NCBI RefSeq assembly: GCF_009733815.1
Contig: NZ_WNXY01000012.1
Span: 62,001 to 126,000 of the forward strand
Length of the DNA stretch: 64,000 nucleotides
Direction: 5' to 3'
Origin: Pseudactinotalea suaedae
GTDB lineage: Bacteria; Actinomycetota; Actinomycetes; Actinomycetales; Beutenbergiaceae
Shown: positions 1 through 8,269 of the stretch, piece after piece
Position numbering within the stretch: position 1 is the first letter of the stretch
How the letters are laid out: every line of letters begins with the position of its first letter
Position numbers and translations under genes: made by a program
The notes under the pieces: generated by a model
Told to the model about the DNA's origin: nothing
Databases searched by the model: none
What the model saw: only the letters and a program-made list of their open reading frames with translations

Positions 1-747
1 GCGGTGGTGCTCGCGCTGGCCGGCGGGGACGACCTCGCGGCCAAGGTGCTCAGGATCGCCGGCAGCGTGGACGGCATCGTCGTGATGGGTGCCTCCGCGC
101 TGCCCCGCGCCGCCCTCGCGGCCATCCGCGAGCTGGTCCCGGTCCTCGGGCTGACGGGTGGCGCCGGCCAGGGCCTGGAGGTCATCGGTACCCGCAACCT
201 CGACAGCTCGCGCGAGCTGACGCAGCACCTGGTCGAGCACGGTCGCAACCGGCTCGTGTTCGTCGGTGACCCCGACCTCGCCGAGGACATCCAGGCGCGC
301 TACCGGGGCTTCTGCGAGGCGCTGCAGCCGCACGCGCCCGAGCCGGTCCGGGTGGAGCCCAGCGAGGCCGCCGGTGTGGAGGTGGCCGAACGGCTGCTCG
401 CCGGCGAGCTCGATGCCGACGGCCTCGTGTGCGCCAACGACGAGCTCGCGCTCGGCGTCATCGTCACCCTCACCGCACGCGGCTGCGACGTCCCGGGAGA
501 CGTCGCGGTGGTCGGGTGGGACGACGTGATGGCCGCGCGCTACGTCCAGCCCTCGTTGACCACCGTGCGGCAGCCGGTCGCCGATCTCGGCGCGACCGCT
601 GCGCGGCGGCTGCGCGAGCACATCGCCGCCTTCCGCGCCGGGCAGCTGCCTCCCGGGCCGGCGCCGGACCGCCTCATGACGTCCGTGATCTATCGACGCT
701 CGTGCGGATGCACGAGCGATCCCTCCAAGGAACAGGAGCACAGATGA
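1..747 (+). CDS. LacI-family transcriptional regulator, C-terminal part (5' end outside window)
   Basis: The frame is open at base 1, so the DNA-binding helix-turn-helix lies outside the window; about 248 residues of the sugar-sensing domain remain. The family is shown by the alternating periplasmic-binding-protein fold, the VAVVGWDD stretch and the PSLTTVRQP motif near the end, both typical of LacI/GalR repressors. Its stop codon overlaps the start of the solute-binding protein gene by 4 bases (ATGA at 744-747), so regulator and transporter are probably co-transcribed. By family knowledge it should bind a sugar or oligosaccharide and control this operon; the ligand cannot be read from the sequence. 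A CGC motif and polar tail close the protein. Confidence 0.93.
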   Translation, partial: AVVLALAGGDDLAAKVLRIAGSVDGIVVMGASALPRAALAAIRELVPVLGLTGGAGQGLEVIGTRNLDSSRELTQHLVEHGRNRLVFVGDPDLAEDIQARYRGFCEALQPHAPEPVRVEPSEAAGVEVAERLLAGELDADGLVCANDELALGVIVTLTARGCDVPGDVAVVGWDDVMAARYVQPSLTTVRQPVADLGATAARRLREHIAAFRAGQLPPGPAPDRLMTSVIYRRSCGCTSDPSKEQEHR

Positions 748-2027
748 GCACGCGCCGAACGCGGCTGGTGGTGGCCCTCGGGCTCGCCGCCGCACTGAGC
801 CTGACCGCCTGCGGTCGCAGCGACACCCCGGAAGGTACGGGCGAGACCGACGCCGAGGAGTTCTCGAGCGACGACCTGCAGGGCGAGATCGAGATGTGGG
901 CGATGGGTGCCGAGGGCGAAAAGCTCCCGGCGCTGGCGGACGCCTTCATGGCTGACAACCCGGGCACGACCGTCAACATCACCGCGATCCCGTGGGACGC
1001 CGCCTACGACAAGTTCGCCAACGCGATCACCGCCGGCACCACCCCCGACGTGGCGATGATCGGCAGCACCTGGAGCGGCGACTTCGCCGGTCAGGGTGCG
1101 CTCGAGCCGCTGCCGGAGTCCTTCGACACCAGCGGCTTCTTCGAGGGCGCCGTCGGCACCACCATGGTCGACGACGTCGCCTACGGGGTGCCCTGGTACG
1201 TCGAGACCCGGATGGTCTACTACCGCACCGACATCGCCGAGGCCGCCGGGTACCCGGAGGTCCCGACCGACTGGGAGGGCTTCCAGGAGATGGCGGTCGC
1301 GATGCAGGGGCAGCCCGACGTCGAGTGGGGCATCAACCTCCAGCCCGGTGGCGAGGGTTCGTGGCAGCAGGTGCTGCCGCTCGCCTGGTCCGCCGGCGCC
1401 GAGACCGACGACGCCGAGGGCTTCCACTTCGACTCCCCCGAGGTGCTCAGCGCCGTCGAGTACTTCCAGAGCTTCTTCACCGACGGCATCAGCGACCCCA
1501 ACCCGCCGGAGGGCCAGACCGAGGCCGACTTCACCTCCGGGCGGATCCCGATGTTCATCTCGGGCCCGTGGATGATGTCGCTCGTCGAGGACCTGGGCGG
1601 TGAGGGCTTCGCCGAGCTCTACGACGTGGCCCCGATCCCCTCACCGGACGGCTCGACGTCGCACTCCTTCGTGGGTGGCGCGAACCTCGGCGTCTTCACC
1701 ACGAGCGAGAACCGCGACCTCGCCTGGAGCTGGGTGCAGTACCTGAGCGACCCCGCCACGCAGGTCGAGTGGTACGGCCAGACCTCCGACCTGCCGGCGA
1801 TCCAGAGCGCCTGGGACGACCCGGCGCTGAGCGACGACCCGAAGCTGGCGGCGTTCGGCGTCCAGCTGGAGACGGCGCTCGCGCCGGCCAGCTACCCCAG
1901 CTGGACCCAGGTCTCCGCGGCCTTCGACGGCGAGATGGAGAAGATCGCGAAGGCGGGCGCCGACCCGGCCTCCTCGCTCGCCGCCGTGCAGGAGACCGCC
2001 GACGAGCTCGGCACCGGACAGGGCTGA
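744..2027 (+). CDS. Extracellular solute-binding lipoprotein, sugar ABC transporter
   Basis: This 427-residue protein has a lipoprotein signal: basic N-terminus, hydrophobic stretch and lipobox LTAC with the lipidated Cys at residue 23. The rest reads as a family 1 (maltose-binding-like) solute-binding protein, with the MWAMG...LADAFMADNPG opening, a TPDVAMIGSTW region and an SGPWMMSL motif. It should sit on the outer face of the membrane and deliver a carbohydrate to the two permeases that follow. The start is the ATG overlapping the regulator's stop. No ATP-binding subunit is encoded nearby, so a shared MsiK-type ATPase encoded elsewhere probably powers the transporter, as is common in actinobacteria (inference). 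Confidence 0.95.
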   Translation: MSTRRTRLVVALGLAAALSLTACGRSDTPEGTGETDAEEFSSDDLQGEIEMWAMGAEGEKLPALADAFMADNPGTTVNITAIPWDAAYDKFANAITAGTTPDVAMIGSTWSGDFAGQGALEPLPESFDTSGFFEGAVGTTMVDDVAYGVPWYVETRMVYYRTDIAEAAGYPEVPTDWEGFQEMAVAMQGQPDVEWGINLQPGGEGSWQQVLPLAWSAGAETDDAEGFHFDSPEVLSAVEYFQSFFTDGISDPNPPEGQTEADFTSGRIPMFISGPWMMSLVEDLGGEGFAELYDVAPIPSPDGSTSHSFVGGANLGVFTTSENRDLAWSWVQYLSDPATQVEWYGQTSDLPAIQSAWDDPALSDDPKLAAFGVQLETALAPASYPSWTQVSAAFDGEMEKIAKAGADPASSLAAVQETADELGTGQG

Positions 2028-2033
2028 CCTCAC

Positions 2034-2972
2034 ATGAGTGCCACACCGGCACCGCCGCGGCGTGCCGCGGTCCCGGCCCGCCGCAGGTCGGCGGGCCGGA
2101 CCCGGCAGGCCAGGGCGGCCTGGTTGCTCTCGATACCGTTCCTGCTGCTGTTCCTGGTGTTCACGGCCTGGCCGGTGTTCCAGTCGGTCTTCCTCGCCTT
2201 CACCGACGCCACCCGGCGCGATCTGCGGAGCCCGTTCGCGGTCGACTTCGTCGGGCTGGAGAACTTCGCGCAGGCGCTCGCTGACGAACGGTTCCGCAAG
2301 GCGGCCGCCAACACCTTCTACTTCGTGCTGGTCGGGCTGCCGCTGACCCTCGTGGTGGCGCTCGCCGCGGCGGTCGCGCTCAACAAGGGCATCGGCCGGT
2401 TGCGGAGCTTCTTCCGGCTCGGCTTCTACGCACCGGTGATCACCTCGATCGTGGCGGTCGCGGTGGTGTGGCGGTTCCTGCTCCACCCGGACTACGGCCT
2501 CGTCAACGAGGTCCTGTCGTGGGTGGGGATCACCGGACCGAACTGGCTGGGCTCGACGACCTGGGCGATGCCGTCGCTGATCGCCATGGCGGTGTGGCGC
2601 AACTTCGGCACGGCGATGATCATCTTCCTGGCCGGCCTGCAGGGCGTCCCTGCGTCGCTGCAGGAGGCCGCAGCGCTGGACGGGGCCAACGCCTGGCAGC
2701 GCTTCTGGTCGATCACGGTGCCGCAGCTGCGCCCCACGATCCTGTTCATCTCGGTCACCACGATGATCGGCTACCTGCAGTTCTTCGAGGAGCCGTTCGT
2801 CATGACCGACGGCGGTGGCCCGCTGAGCAGCACGCTCTCGGCCTCGCTGTTCACCTACGAGGAGTTCAGCTTCGGGAACTACGGCTACGCCTCGGCGATC
2901 AGCTACCTGATCTTCGTGGTCATCGCCGCGGTCACCGTGCTGCAGTTCCGACTGCTCAGGGAGCGTGACTGA
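2034..2972 (+). CDS. Sugar ABC transporter permease (MalF/LacF-like)
   Basis: A 312-residue integral membrane protein with about six hydrophobic segments and the permease coupling loop EAAALDGANAWQRFWSITVP, the EAA motif that contacts the ATPase. The arginine-rich N-terminus is cytoplasmic. It starts 6 bases after the binding-protein stop, and its own stop overlaps the next permease gene by 8 bases, so the genes are one operon. It is the MalF-type half of a carbohydrate importer; the partner half is the next gene. Confidence 0.95.
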   Translation: MSATPAPPRRAAVPARRRSAGRTRQARAAWLLSIPFLLLFLVFTAWPVFQSVFLAFTDATRRDLRSPFAVDFVGLENFAQALADERFRKAAANTFYFVLVGLPLTLVVALAAAVALNKGIGRLRSFFRLGFYAPVITSIVAVAVVWRFLLHPDYGLVNEVLSWVGITGPNWLGSTTWAMPSLIAMAVWRNFGTAMIIFLAGLQGVPASLQEAAALDGANAWQRFWSITVPQLRPTILFISVTTMIGYLQFFEEPFVMTDGGGPLSSTLSASLFTYEEFSFGNYGYASAISYLIFVVIAAVTVLQFRLLRERD

Positions 2973-3816
2973 CATGGCGGGCTCGTGGAACGCCGAACCG
3001 ACGCTCCGGCGCCGGTGGTGGCTCTACCTGATCATGAGCGTGGCGTTGCTGCTGGTGGTGACGCCCTTCGTCTGGATGGTGCTCGGCAGCGTCAAGTCCA
3101 ACGGCGAGCTGCGCTCGGTGCCGCCGACCTGGCTGCCGGAGCAGGTGACGTGGGAGAACTACAGCCAGCTGCTCAGCGGGCTGAACTTCGGCACGTACTT
3201 CCTCAACTCCACGATCGTCGCGGTGGTGGTGACCGCCGGCAACCTGCTGTTCTGCTCGATGGTCGGCTACGTGCTCGGCATGCTGGAGTTCCGCGGCAAG
3301 AACGCCCTGTTCGCCGTGATCATGGGCACGTTGATGATCCCCGGCCTGGTCACGTTCGTGCCGCTCTTCGTGCTCGTCGTCAACGCCGGCCTGGCCAACA
3401 ACCTGCTCGGGCTGATCGTCCCGTTCCTGGTGTCGCCGTTCGGGGTGTTCCTGATGCGGCAGTTCGTGCTTCGGCTGCCCCCGGACCTGGTGCAGGCCGC
3501 CCGGGTCGACGGCGCCGGAGAGATCCGGATCTTCGCCCAGGTGATCCTGCCGCTGCTCGGGCCCGCCCTGGCGACGCTGGGCATCCTCACCTTCCTGAGC
3601 AGCTGGAACAACTTCCTGTGGCCGCTGGTGGTGGCGCAGCGCGAGGAGATGTACACGTTGCCGGTCGCGCTGGCCCTGTACTCCACCGGCCAGAACGTCA
3701 CCGACTACGGCTTCCTGCTGGCCGGGGCGACGCTCGTGGTGGTGCCCGTGCTGGTGATCTTCATGATCTTCCAGCGCCGCTTCATCGAGGGCATCGCCAC
3801 CACCGGCATCAAGTGA
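2965..3816 (+). CDS. Sugar ABC transporter permease (MalG-like)
   Basis: A 283-residue membrane protein with six predicted helices and the EAA-type loop around VQAARVDGAGEIRIFAQVILP, the MalG half of a carbohydrate importer. The GTG at 2965 lies inside the previous gene; an ATG at 2974 (MAGSW) is an equally possible start. The protein ends FIEGIATTGIK, a tail common in this family (RFV.G...GAVKG type). It is followed after 23 bases by the gene for an exported glycan hydrolase, which suggests the importer takes up products of that enzyme. Confidence 0.94.
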   Translation: MTDMAGSWNAEPTLRRRWWLYLIMSVALLLVVTPFVWMVLGSVKSNGELRSVPPTWLPEQVTWENYSQLLSGLNFGTYFLNSTIVAVVVTAGNLLFCSMVGYVLGMLEFRGKNALFAVIMGTLMIPGLVTFVPLFVLVVNAGLANNLLGLIVPFLVSPFGVFLMRQFVLRLPPDLVQAARVDGAGEIRIFAQVILPLLGPALATLGILTFLSSWNNFLWPLVVAQREEMYTLPVALALYSTGQNVTDYGFLLAGATLVVVPVLVIFMIFQRRFIEGIATTGIK

Positions 3817-3839
3817 TGCACCCACGAGAGGAGACCTCG

Positions 3840-5447
3840 ATGATGATGTCCCGTACCGCGATCACCCGCCGTGCCCTGCTCGGCACGGCAGCCGCCGCGG
3901 CCGCGAGCGCGGCCGCCACCACCCCGGCGGCCGCGACCCCGGGCCGGCCCAGTGCGGGTCCCGCCGCCGGCCGCGGGCCGCACCGGCCGTTCGACGAGGC
4001 CCGGGTGCGGCGCTGGGCAGCCGACACCTGGACCAGCATGCTCGCGATGACCGACGAGGAGACCGGGCTGCCGGCCGACAACATCGCCGCCGACCTCGCC
4101 GCGGAGGGCCGCAGCGGGTACACCTCGCCGACGAACATCGGAGGGCTGCTGTGGTCCGCCGTCGTCGCGCGCGAGCTCGGGCTGCTCTCGAACCGCGACA
4201 CGAAGAACCTGTGCCGACGCACGCTCTCGACCCTGCTGGAGGTGGAGCGGCACGAGCACAGCGGCATGTTCTTCAACTGGTACGACGAGGCCACCGGTGC
4301 GGCGTTGCGCGCGTGGCCGGGCAGCGGGGACGTGATCCACCCGTTCTGCTCCAGCGTGGACAACGCGTGGCTCGGCACGGCGCTGCGGGTGGTGGGCGAG
4401 GCGGTGCCCTCCGCGGGTCGGCTGGCCGACCAGCTGTTCCGGTCGATGCGCTGGGACGCGTTCTACAACCCCGGCACCGACCCCGCGCACCCGAGCGTTC
4501 GCCCCGGCGGCCTGATGCACGGCGGGTTCTTCCCGTTCGAGCACGACCGACCCGACGGGGTCTACCAGGGCACCCACGTGGGTGGCGATCCCGTGTGGCT
4601 GACCACGCACCACTACGACACGATCGTGTCCGAGACGCGCATGACCTCCTACCTGGGCATCCTCACCGGCCAGGTCCCCGCGCAGCACTACTACGCCGCC
4701 TGGCGGACCTTTCCCGCCAGCTGTGACTGGAGCTGGCAGGAGTCGCAGCCGGTCGGCGAGACCCGGACCTACCTGGGGATCGAGGTCTACGAGGGTGCGT
4801 ACTCCTACCGGGGCATGCGGGTCGTCCCGGGCTGGGGCGGGTCGATGTTCGAGGAGCTGATGCCCGACGTCTTCGTCCCGGAGTCGCGATGGGGCCCGCG
4901 TAGCTGGGGCAGGAACCACCCGCTGCACGTGCGGGCTCAGCGCGAGCACGGTCTCGAGCAGGCCGGCTACGGCTACTGGGGCTTCAGCCCCAGCAGCGAC
5001 CCGTTCGGTGGCTACCGCGAGTACGGCGTCGACCAGCTCGGTCTCTCGGCTGAGGGCTACTGCTCGGACCGGGAGTCGACCAACGTCGACGTCGGCTTCG
5101 GCGACTGCCGCGAGGCCACCAACCCCGACCCCACCTTCGGCGACGGGGTCGTGACACCGCACGCGTCGTTCCTGGCGATGGCGTACGAGCCGGAGCACAG
5201 CTTCCGCAACCTCGCCGGCATCGAGGACGAGCTGGAGGCCTACGGTCCCGGCGGGTTCCACGACGCGGTCGCGGTCTCCGGAACCCGGGCCGAGCGCCAT
5301 CTCTCCCTCGACCAGGCGATGATCATGGGTGCCGTCGGCAACGTCCTCGAGCGCGACGTGCTGCGCCGTGCTTTCGGCACCCGCCGGGCCTCCTCGGCGC
5401 TGCGCCCGCTGCTGGGCCGTGAGGTCTTCGGCGCCGGGATCGGCTGA
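3840..5447 (+). CDS. Tat-exported DUF3131/glycoamylase-like glycan hydrolase
   Basis: The 535-residue product begins with a twin-arginine signal (TRRALLG, then an alanine-rich stretch and AAATPG), so it is probably exported folded. Residues about 55-230 match the DUF3131 pattern (TSPTNIGGLLWSAVVARELGL, then FFNWYD and SSVDNAWLG). The second half has the glycoamylase-type signature GWGGSMFEELMP, NHPLH and GYGYWGFSP, with a Gly/Tyr-rich active-site-like region. Related proteins include GH144 endo-beta-1,2-glucanases, so a beta-glucan substrate is possible but unproven. The start is the first of three consecutive ATGs, behind a strong GAGAGGAGA ribosome site. It closes the LacI-ABC operon and would release oligosaccharides for the importer. 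Confidence 0.85.
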   Translation: MMMSRTAITRRALLGTAAAAAASAAATTPAAATPGRPSAGPAAGRGPHRPFDEARVRRWAADTWTSMLAMTDEETGLPADNIAADLAAEGRSGYTSPTNIGGLLWSAVVARELGLLSNRDTKNLCRRTLSTLLEVERHEHSGMFFNWYDEATGAALRAWPGSGDVIHPFCSSVDNAWLGTALRVVGEAVPSAGRLADQLFRSMRWDAFYNPGTDPAHPSVRPGGLMHGGFFPFEHDRPDGVYQGTHVGGDPVWLTTHHYDTIVSETRMTSYLGILTGQVPAQHYYAAWRTFPASCDWSWQESQPVGETRTYLGIEVYEGAYSYRGMRVVPGWGGSMFEELMPDVFVPESRWGPRSWGRNHPLHVRAQREHGLEQAGYGYWGFSPSSDPFGGYREYGVDQLGLSAEGYCSDRESTNVDVGFGDCREATNPDPTFGDGVVTPHASFLAMAYEPEHSFRNLAGIEDELEAYGPGGFHDAVAVSGTRAERHLSLDQAMIMGAVGNVLERDVLRRAFGTRRASSALRPLLGREVFGAGIG

Positions 5448-5482
5448 GTCCGCCGGCCGGGCGGCATCTCCGACGCCGGGTC

Positions 5483-5535
5483 GTCGGCGGCCCCGCCCCC
5501 ACCGGGGCGCACGCTAGGTTGGCGGGGCCGCCGAC
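5483..5535. repeat. 15-bp perfect inverted repeat at the TetR promoter
   Basis: Bases 5483-5497 and 5521-5535 are perfect reverse complements (GTCGGCGGCCCCGCC and its complement) separated by 23 bases. The spacer holds a -10-like TAGGTT (5515-5520) for the tetR gene at 5561. The element could be a TetR operator, a hairpin terminating the hydrolase operon, or both. Confidence 0.7.
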
Positions 5536-5560
5536 TCTTCCGACACCGATGGAGGCAGCC

Positions 5561-6238
5561 ATGGCCGATCCCGCTGACGCGCCGCCGGACGCGCCGCCGC
5601 GCCGCGACCGACGGCTGGTCCGCGGCGAGATCCGCCGCGACAAGATCCTCGCCATCGCCGTGGAGGTGTTCGGCACGCAGGGTTTCCGTGGTGGCTCCTT
5701 GCGGGAGATCGCACAGCGGGTGGGGATCTCCGAGGCCGGGCTGCTCCACCACTTCGGCAGCAAGGCCGGCCTGCTCGCGGCCGTGCTCGCCGAGCGCGAC
5801 CGCATCGACGCCGAACGGCGCGTCGAGGCCGAGGCGGCCGGCACGAGCCTGGTCGACGGGATGCGGGCACTGGTCCGACGCAACGCCGCGACGCCGGGCC
5901 TGGTCGGGCTGCACGTGATCGTGTCCGCCGAGGCCACCGAGCCGGGCCACCCGGCGCACGAGCTGTACCGCGAGCGCTACCGCGGGCTGCGGGCGCAGGA
6001 CCGGGAGGGCTTCCGGGCGCTCGTCGAGAAGGGGCTGCTGCGCCAGGACATCGACCCCGACAAGATCGGCCTGATCTGCTCGGCGGTGATGGACGGGCTG
6101 CAGCTGCAGTGGCTGCTCGACCCGGAGAACGTCGACCTGCCGGACCTGTTCGACCACTTCCTGTCGTTGCTCGAGGGTGGCGCCGCCCCCGTCGCTGCAG
6201 GGGATACTGACGCCCGTGGTGCGACTGACCCTTCCTGA
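5561..6238 (+). CDS. TetR/AcrR-family transcriptional regulator
   Basis: The 225-residue protein has an N-terminal helix-turn-helix at about residues 20-65 (RRDKILAIAVEVFGTQGF, LREIAQRVGISEAGLLHHFGSK), the hallmark of TetR repressors, then a helical ligand-binding domain containing the YRGLRAQDREGFRALVEKG pattern. The ATG at 5561 has GGAGG six bases upstream; an in-frame TTG at 5519 is less likely. Its promoter region carries a 15-bp inverted repeat that could be its operator. Position after the glycan operon makes it a possible second regulator of it, or of the AAA ATPase gene whose start it overlaps by 23 bases. Confidence 0.93.
   Translation: MADPADAPPDAPPRRDRRLVRGEIRRDKILAIAVEVFGTQGFRGGSLREIAQRVGISEAGLLHHFGSKAGLLAAVLAERDRIDAERRVEAEAAGTSLVDGMRALVRRNAATPGLVGLHVIVSAEATEPGHPAHELYRERYRGLRAQDREGFRALVEKGLLRQDIDPDKIGLICSAVMDGLQLQWLLDPENVDLPDLFDHFLSLLEGGAAPVAAGDTDARGATDPS
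6203..6208 (+). promoter_or_regulatory. -10 box GATACT, leaderless start of AAA ATPase gene
   Basis: GATACT lies 7 bases before the GTG at 6216, the spacing expected when transcription begins at the start codon itself. It sits inside the end of the tetR gene. Confidence 0.5.
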
Positions 6239-8267
6239 CGACCTCACGCTGCTGCAGTCCGGGACGCCGTTCCTCGACGTGCTGGGTCCCCTCGCACCCT
6301 GGGAGGTCCCGGACGGGTGGTGGCAGCGGCTGCGCGCCGGGGTGCGGGAGATCGCCGAGACCGAGCTGACCCCGGTCCGTGAGACGTGGGACGCCTACCA
6401 GGACCGCACGCGCACCTCGGTGCACTTCGCCTTCCTCATGGCGCAGGGCCTCGCCGGCTGGTGCCCGGTGTTCACCGGCCCCAGCTCCCGGTTCCCGTGG
6501 GAGGTCGTGGACGACTACCTCAAGCCCGGCAAGCAGCTCAACCCGAACAGCACGTACCGGTACCGCGGCGAACGGACCGACTGGCCCACGTGGCTGCTCA
6601 GCTGGGCCGGCAACGACCCCGCGCGGCGCGAGCAGGCGCTCGAGGCCTCCATCCGCACGCTGCGCCTGTTCGACGGCGTGCCACCGCTCGCCGCCCGGCA
6701 CGACGCGCTGCTGTCGCTGTACGAACGCGTCCGCACCGAGCCCGAGCTCCGGCGCACGCACCTGGAGGGCGACTACCAGCAGGCGATCGTCAGCCACTGG
6801 CGCAACGGGCTCGACCCCGAGGTGTACTCGGTGCTGCCGGAGCTCGGTGGCTGGATCGACGCCGTCGCCTGGTCCTTCGAGGGGCTGCAGGCGGCGCACC
6901 GGGCGATGGAGAGCGTGATCAGCCGCCCGCTGCCGCTGGCCGAGCTGCTCGCCACGTTCCTGCTCGCGGGGAACCGCGACGGCGTGCCCGCGCTGCTGAC
7001 GACCGTCATCGGCCTCGAGCTGTCCGAGGCGACCACCGCGGCCATGGACCGGCTGCGGGCCGGGTTCGACACCGGTGACGCCGAGGCGCGGCTGCGGGAG
7101 TGGGTGGCGCGCGGCCTGCTCGCCGGCGAGATCCACCTGTGCCGCACGTGGACCGCGCTGGCCAACGACGTCTCGTGCGGCGTCGCGGGCCTTCCTGGTG
7201 CACCGAGATTCGTCAAGGCCGTCAGCCTCATGCCCTTCATCGAGGACATCGAGGAGATGTACACCGTGCGGGTCACCCGCAACCCGTACGCGGCCACGAT
7301 CGCGGCGCGCACGCCACCGAGCTCGCTCCCGACCGACGGCACGGTCTCGCCGCACCCGGTCGCGGTCTCGCTGACCTCGGGCGGTGAGGACGACGGTGAG
7401 GCGCCCCTCGAGGACGACCCCGCGGTCGAGATCGGCGACCCCCAGGGCGACCTCGACAGGCTGATCGGCCTGGAGCCCGTGAAGGAGCAGGTGCGTCGGC
7501 TGGCCGCCGAGGCGCGCGCCGACGTGCTCCGCCTCCAGGCGGGCATGCCCAACCCCGGCCGGTCGAGGCACCTGGTGTTCACGGGCAACCCCGGCACGGC
7601 GAAGACCACCGTCGCGCGGATCCTCGCCCGCCTGTACGCCCAGCTGGGCACGCTCGAGCACGGCCACCTGGTCGAGGTCAGCCGAGCCGAGCTGGTCGGC
7701 GAGTACATCGGTCAGACGGCGCCGAAGGTGCGCAAGGCCTTCGAGCGCGCGGCCGGCGGCGTGCTGTTCATCGACGAGGCCTACGCCCTGGTCCCCCGCG
7801 ACAACGCGCGCGACTTCGGGCAGGAGGCCGTCGCCACGCTCATCAAGCTGATGGAGGACCGCCGCGACGAGGTGGTGGTGATCGTGGCCGGCTACCCGGC
7901 CGAGATGACGCGATTCCTGGAGTCCAACCCCGGCGTCGCGTCACGGTTCCCCAAGACCATCCAGTTCGACGACTACGACGACGACGAGCTGTGGCGGATC
8001 TTCCAGCTGATCACGAGCCAGGCCGGCTACCACCTGGCCGACGGCGTCGAGACAGCCGTGCGGCGCATCTACCCACGGCCGCGGCCGGCCACGTTCGGCA
8101 ACGGACGGTTCGTGCGGAACCTGTTCGAGGAGGCCACGATGCTGCAGGCGCAGCGGATCATCACGCTCGCGAGCCCCACGCACGACGACATCAGGACGTT
8201 GCTGCCGCAGGACGTGCCCGCGCTCACGCCGCAGACGACCGAGCGAGCGCCGGGCATGTACTTGTGA
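6216..8267 (+). CDS. SpoVK/CbbX-type AAA ATPase with large N-terminal domain
   Basis: The 683-residue protein has an uncharacterised N-terminal half of about 400 residues rich in Trp/Tyr/Arg, an acidic linker, and a C-terminal AAA+ domain. Walker A is GNPGTAKT (from residue 457), Walker B is VLFIDEAYAL (from 516), and the second-region GYPAEMTRFLESNPGVASRF is typical of the CbbX/SpoVK/EccA group. The Walker A carries Ala where most AAA proteins have Gly. The GTG at 6216 is chosen because a GATACT box lies 7 bases upstream; a GTG at 6177 would lengthen the protein by 13 residues. No RuBisCO or type VII secretion genes are nearby, so the remodelled target is unknown. Confidence 0.88.
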   Translation: MVRLTLPDDLTLLQSGTPFLDVLGPLAPWEVPDGWWQRLRAGVREIAETELTPVRETWDAYQDRTRTSVHFAFLMAQGLAGWCPVFTGPSSRFPWEVVDDYLKPGKQLNPNSTYRYRGERTDWPTWLLSWAGNDPARREQALEASIRTLRLFDGVPPLAARHDALLSLYERVRTEPELRRTHLEGDYQQAIVSHWRNGLDPEVYSVLPELGGWIDAVAWSFEGLQAAHRAMESVISRPLPLAELLATFLLAGNRDGVPALLTTVIGLELSEATTAAMDRLRAGFDTGDAEARLREWVARGLLAGEIHLCRTWTALANDVSCGVAGLPGAPRFVKAVSLMPFIEDIEEMYTVRVTRNPYAATIAARTPPSSLPTDGTVSPHPVAVSLTSGGEDDGEAPLEDDPAVEIGDPQGDLDRLIGLEPVKEQVRRLAAEARADVLRLQAGMPNPGRSRHLVFTGNPGTAKTTVARILARLYAQLGTLEHGHLVEVSRAELVGEYIGQTAPKVRKAFERAAGGVLFIDEAYALVPRDNARDFGQEAVATLIKLMEDRRDEVVVIVAGYPAEMTRFLESNPGVASRFPKTIQFDDYDDDELWRIFQLITSQAGYHLADGVETAVRRIYPRPRPATFGNGRFVRNLFEEATMLQAQRIITLASPTHDDIRTLLPQDVPALTPQTTERAPGMYL

Positions 8268-8269
8268 GC

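Noticed and set aside
3705-5300. A 531-codon minus-strand frame opposite the exported hydrolase
   Set aside because: Antisense shadow; the plus-strand gene has a signal peptide, ribosome site and family motifs.
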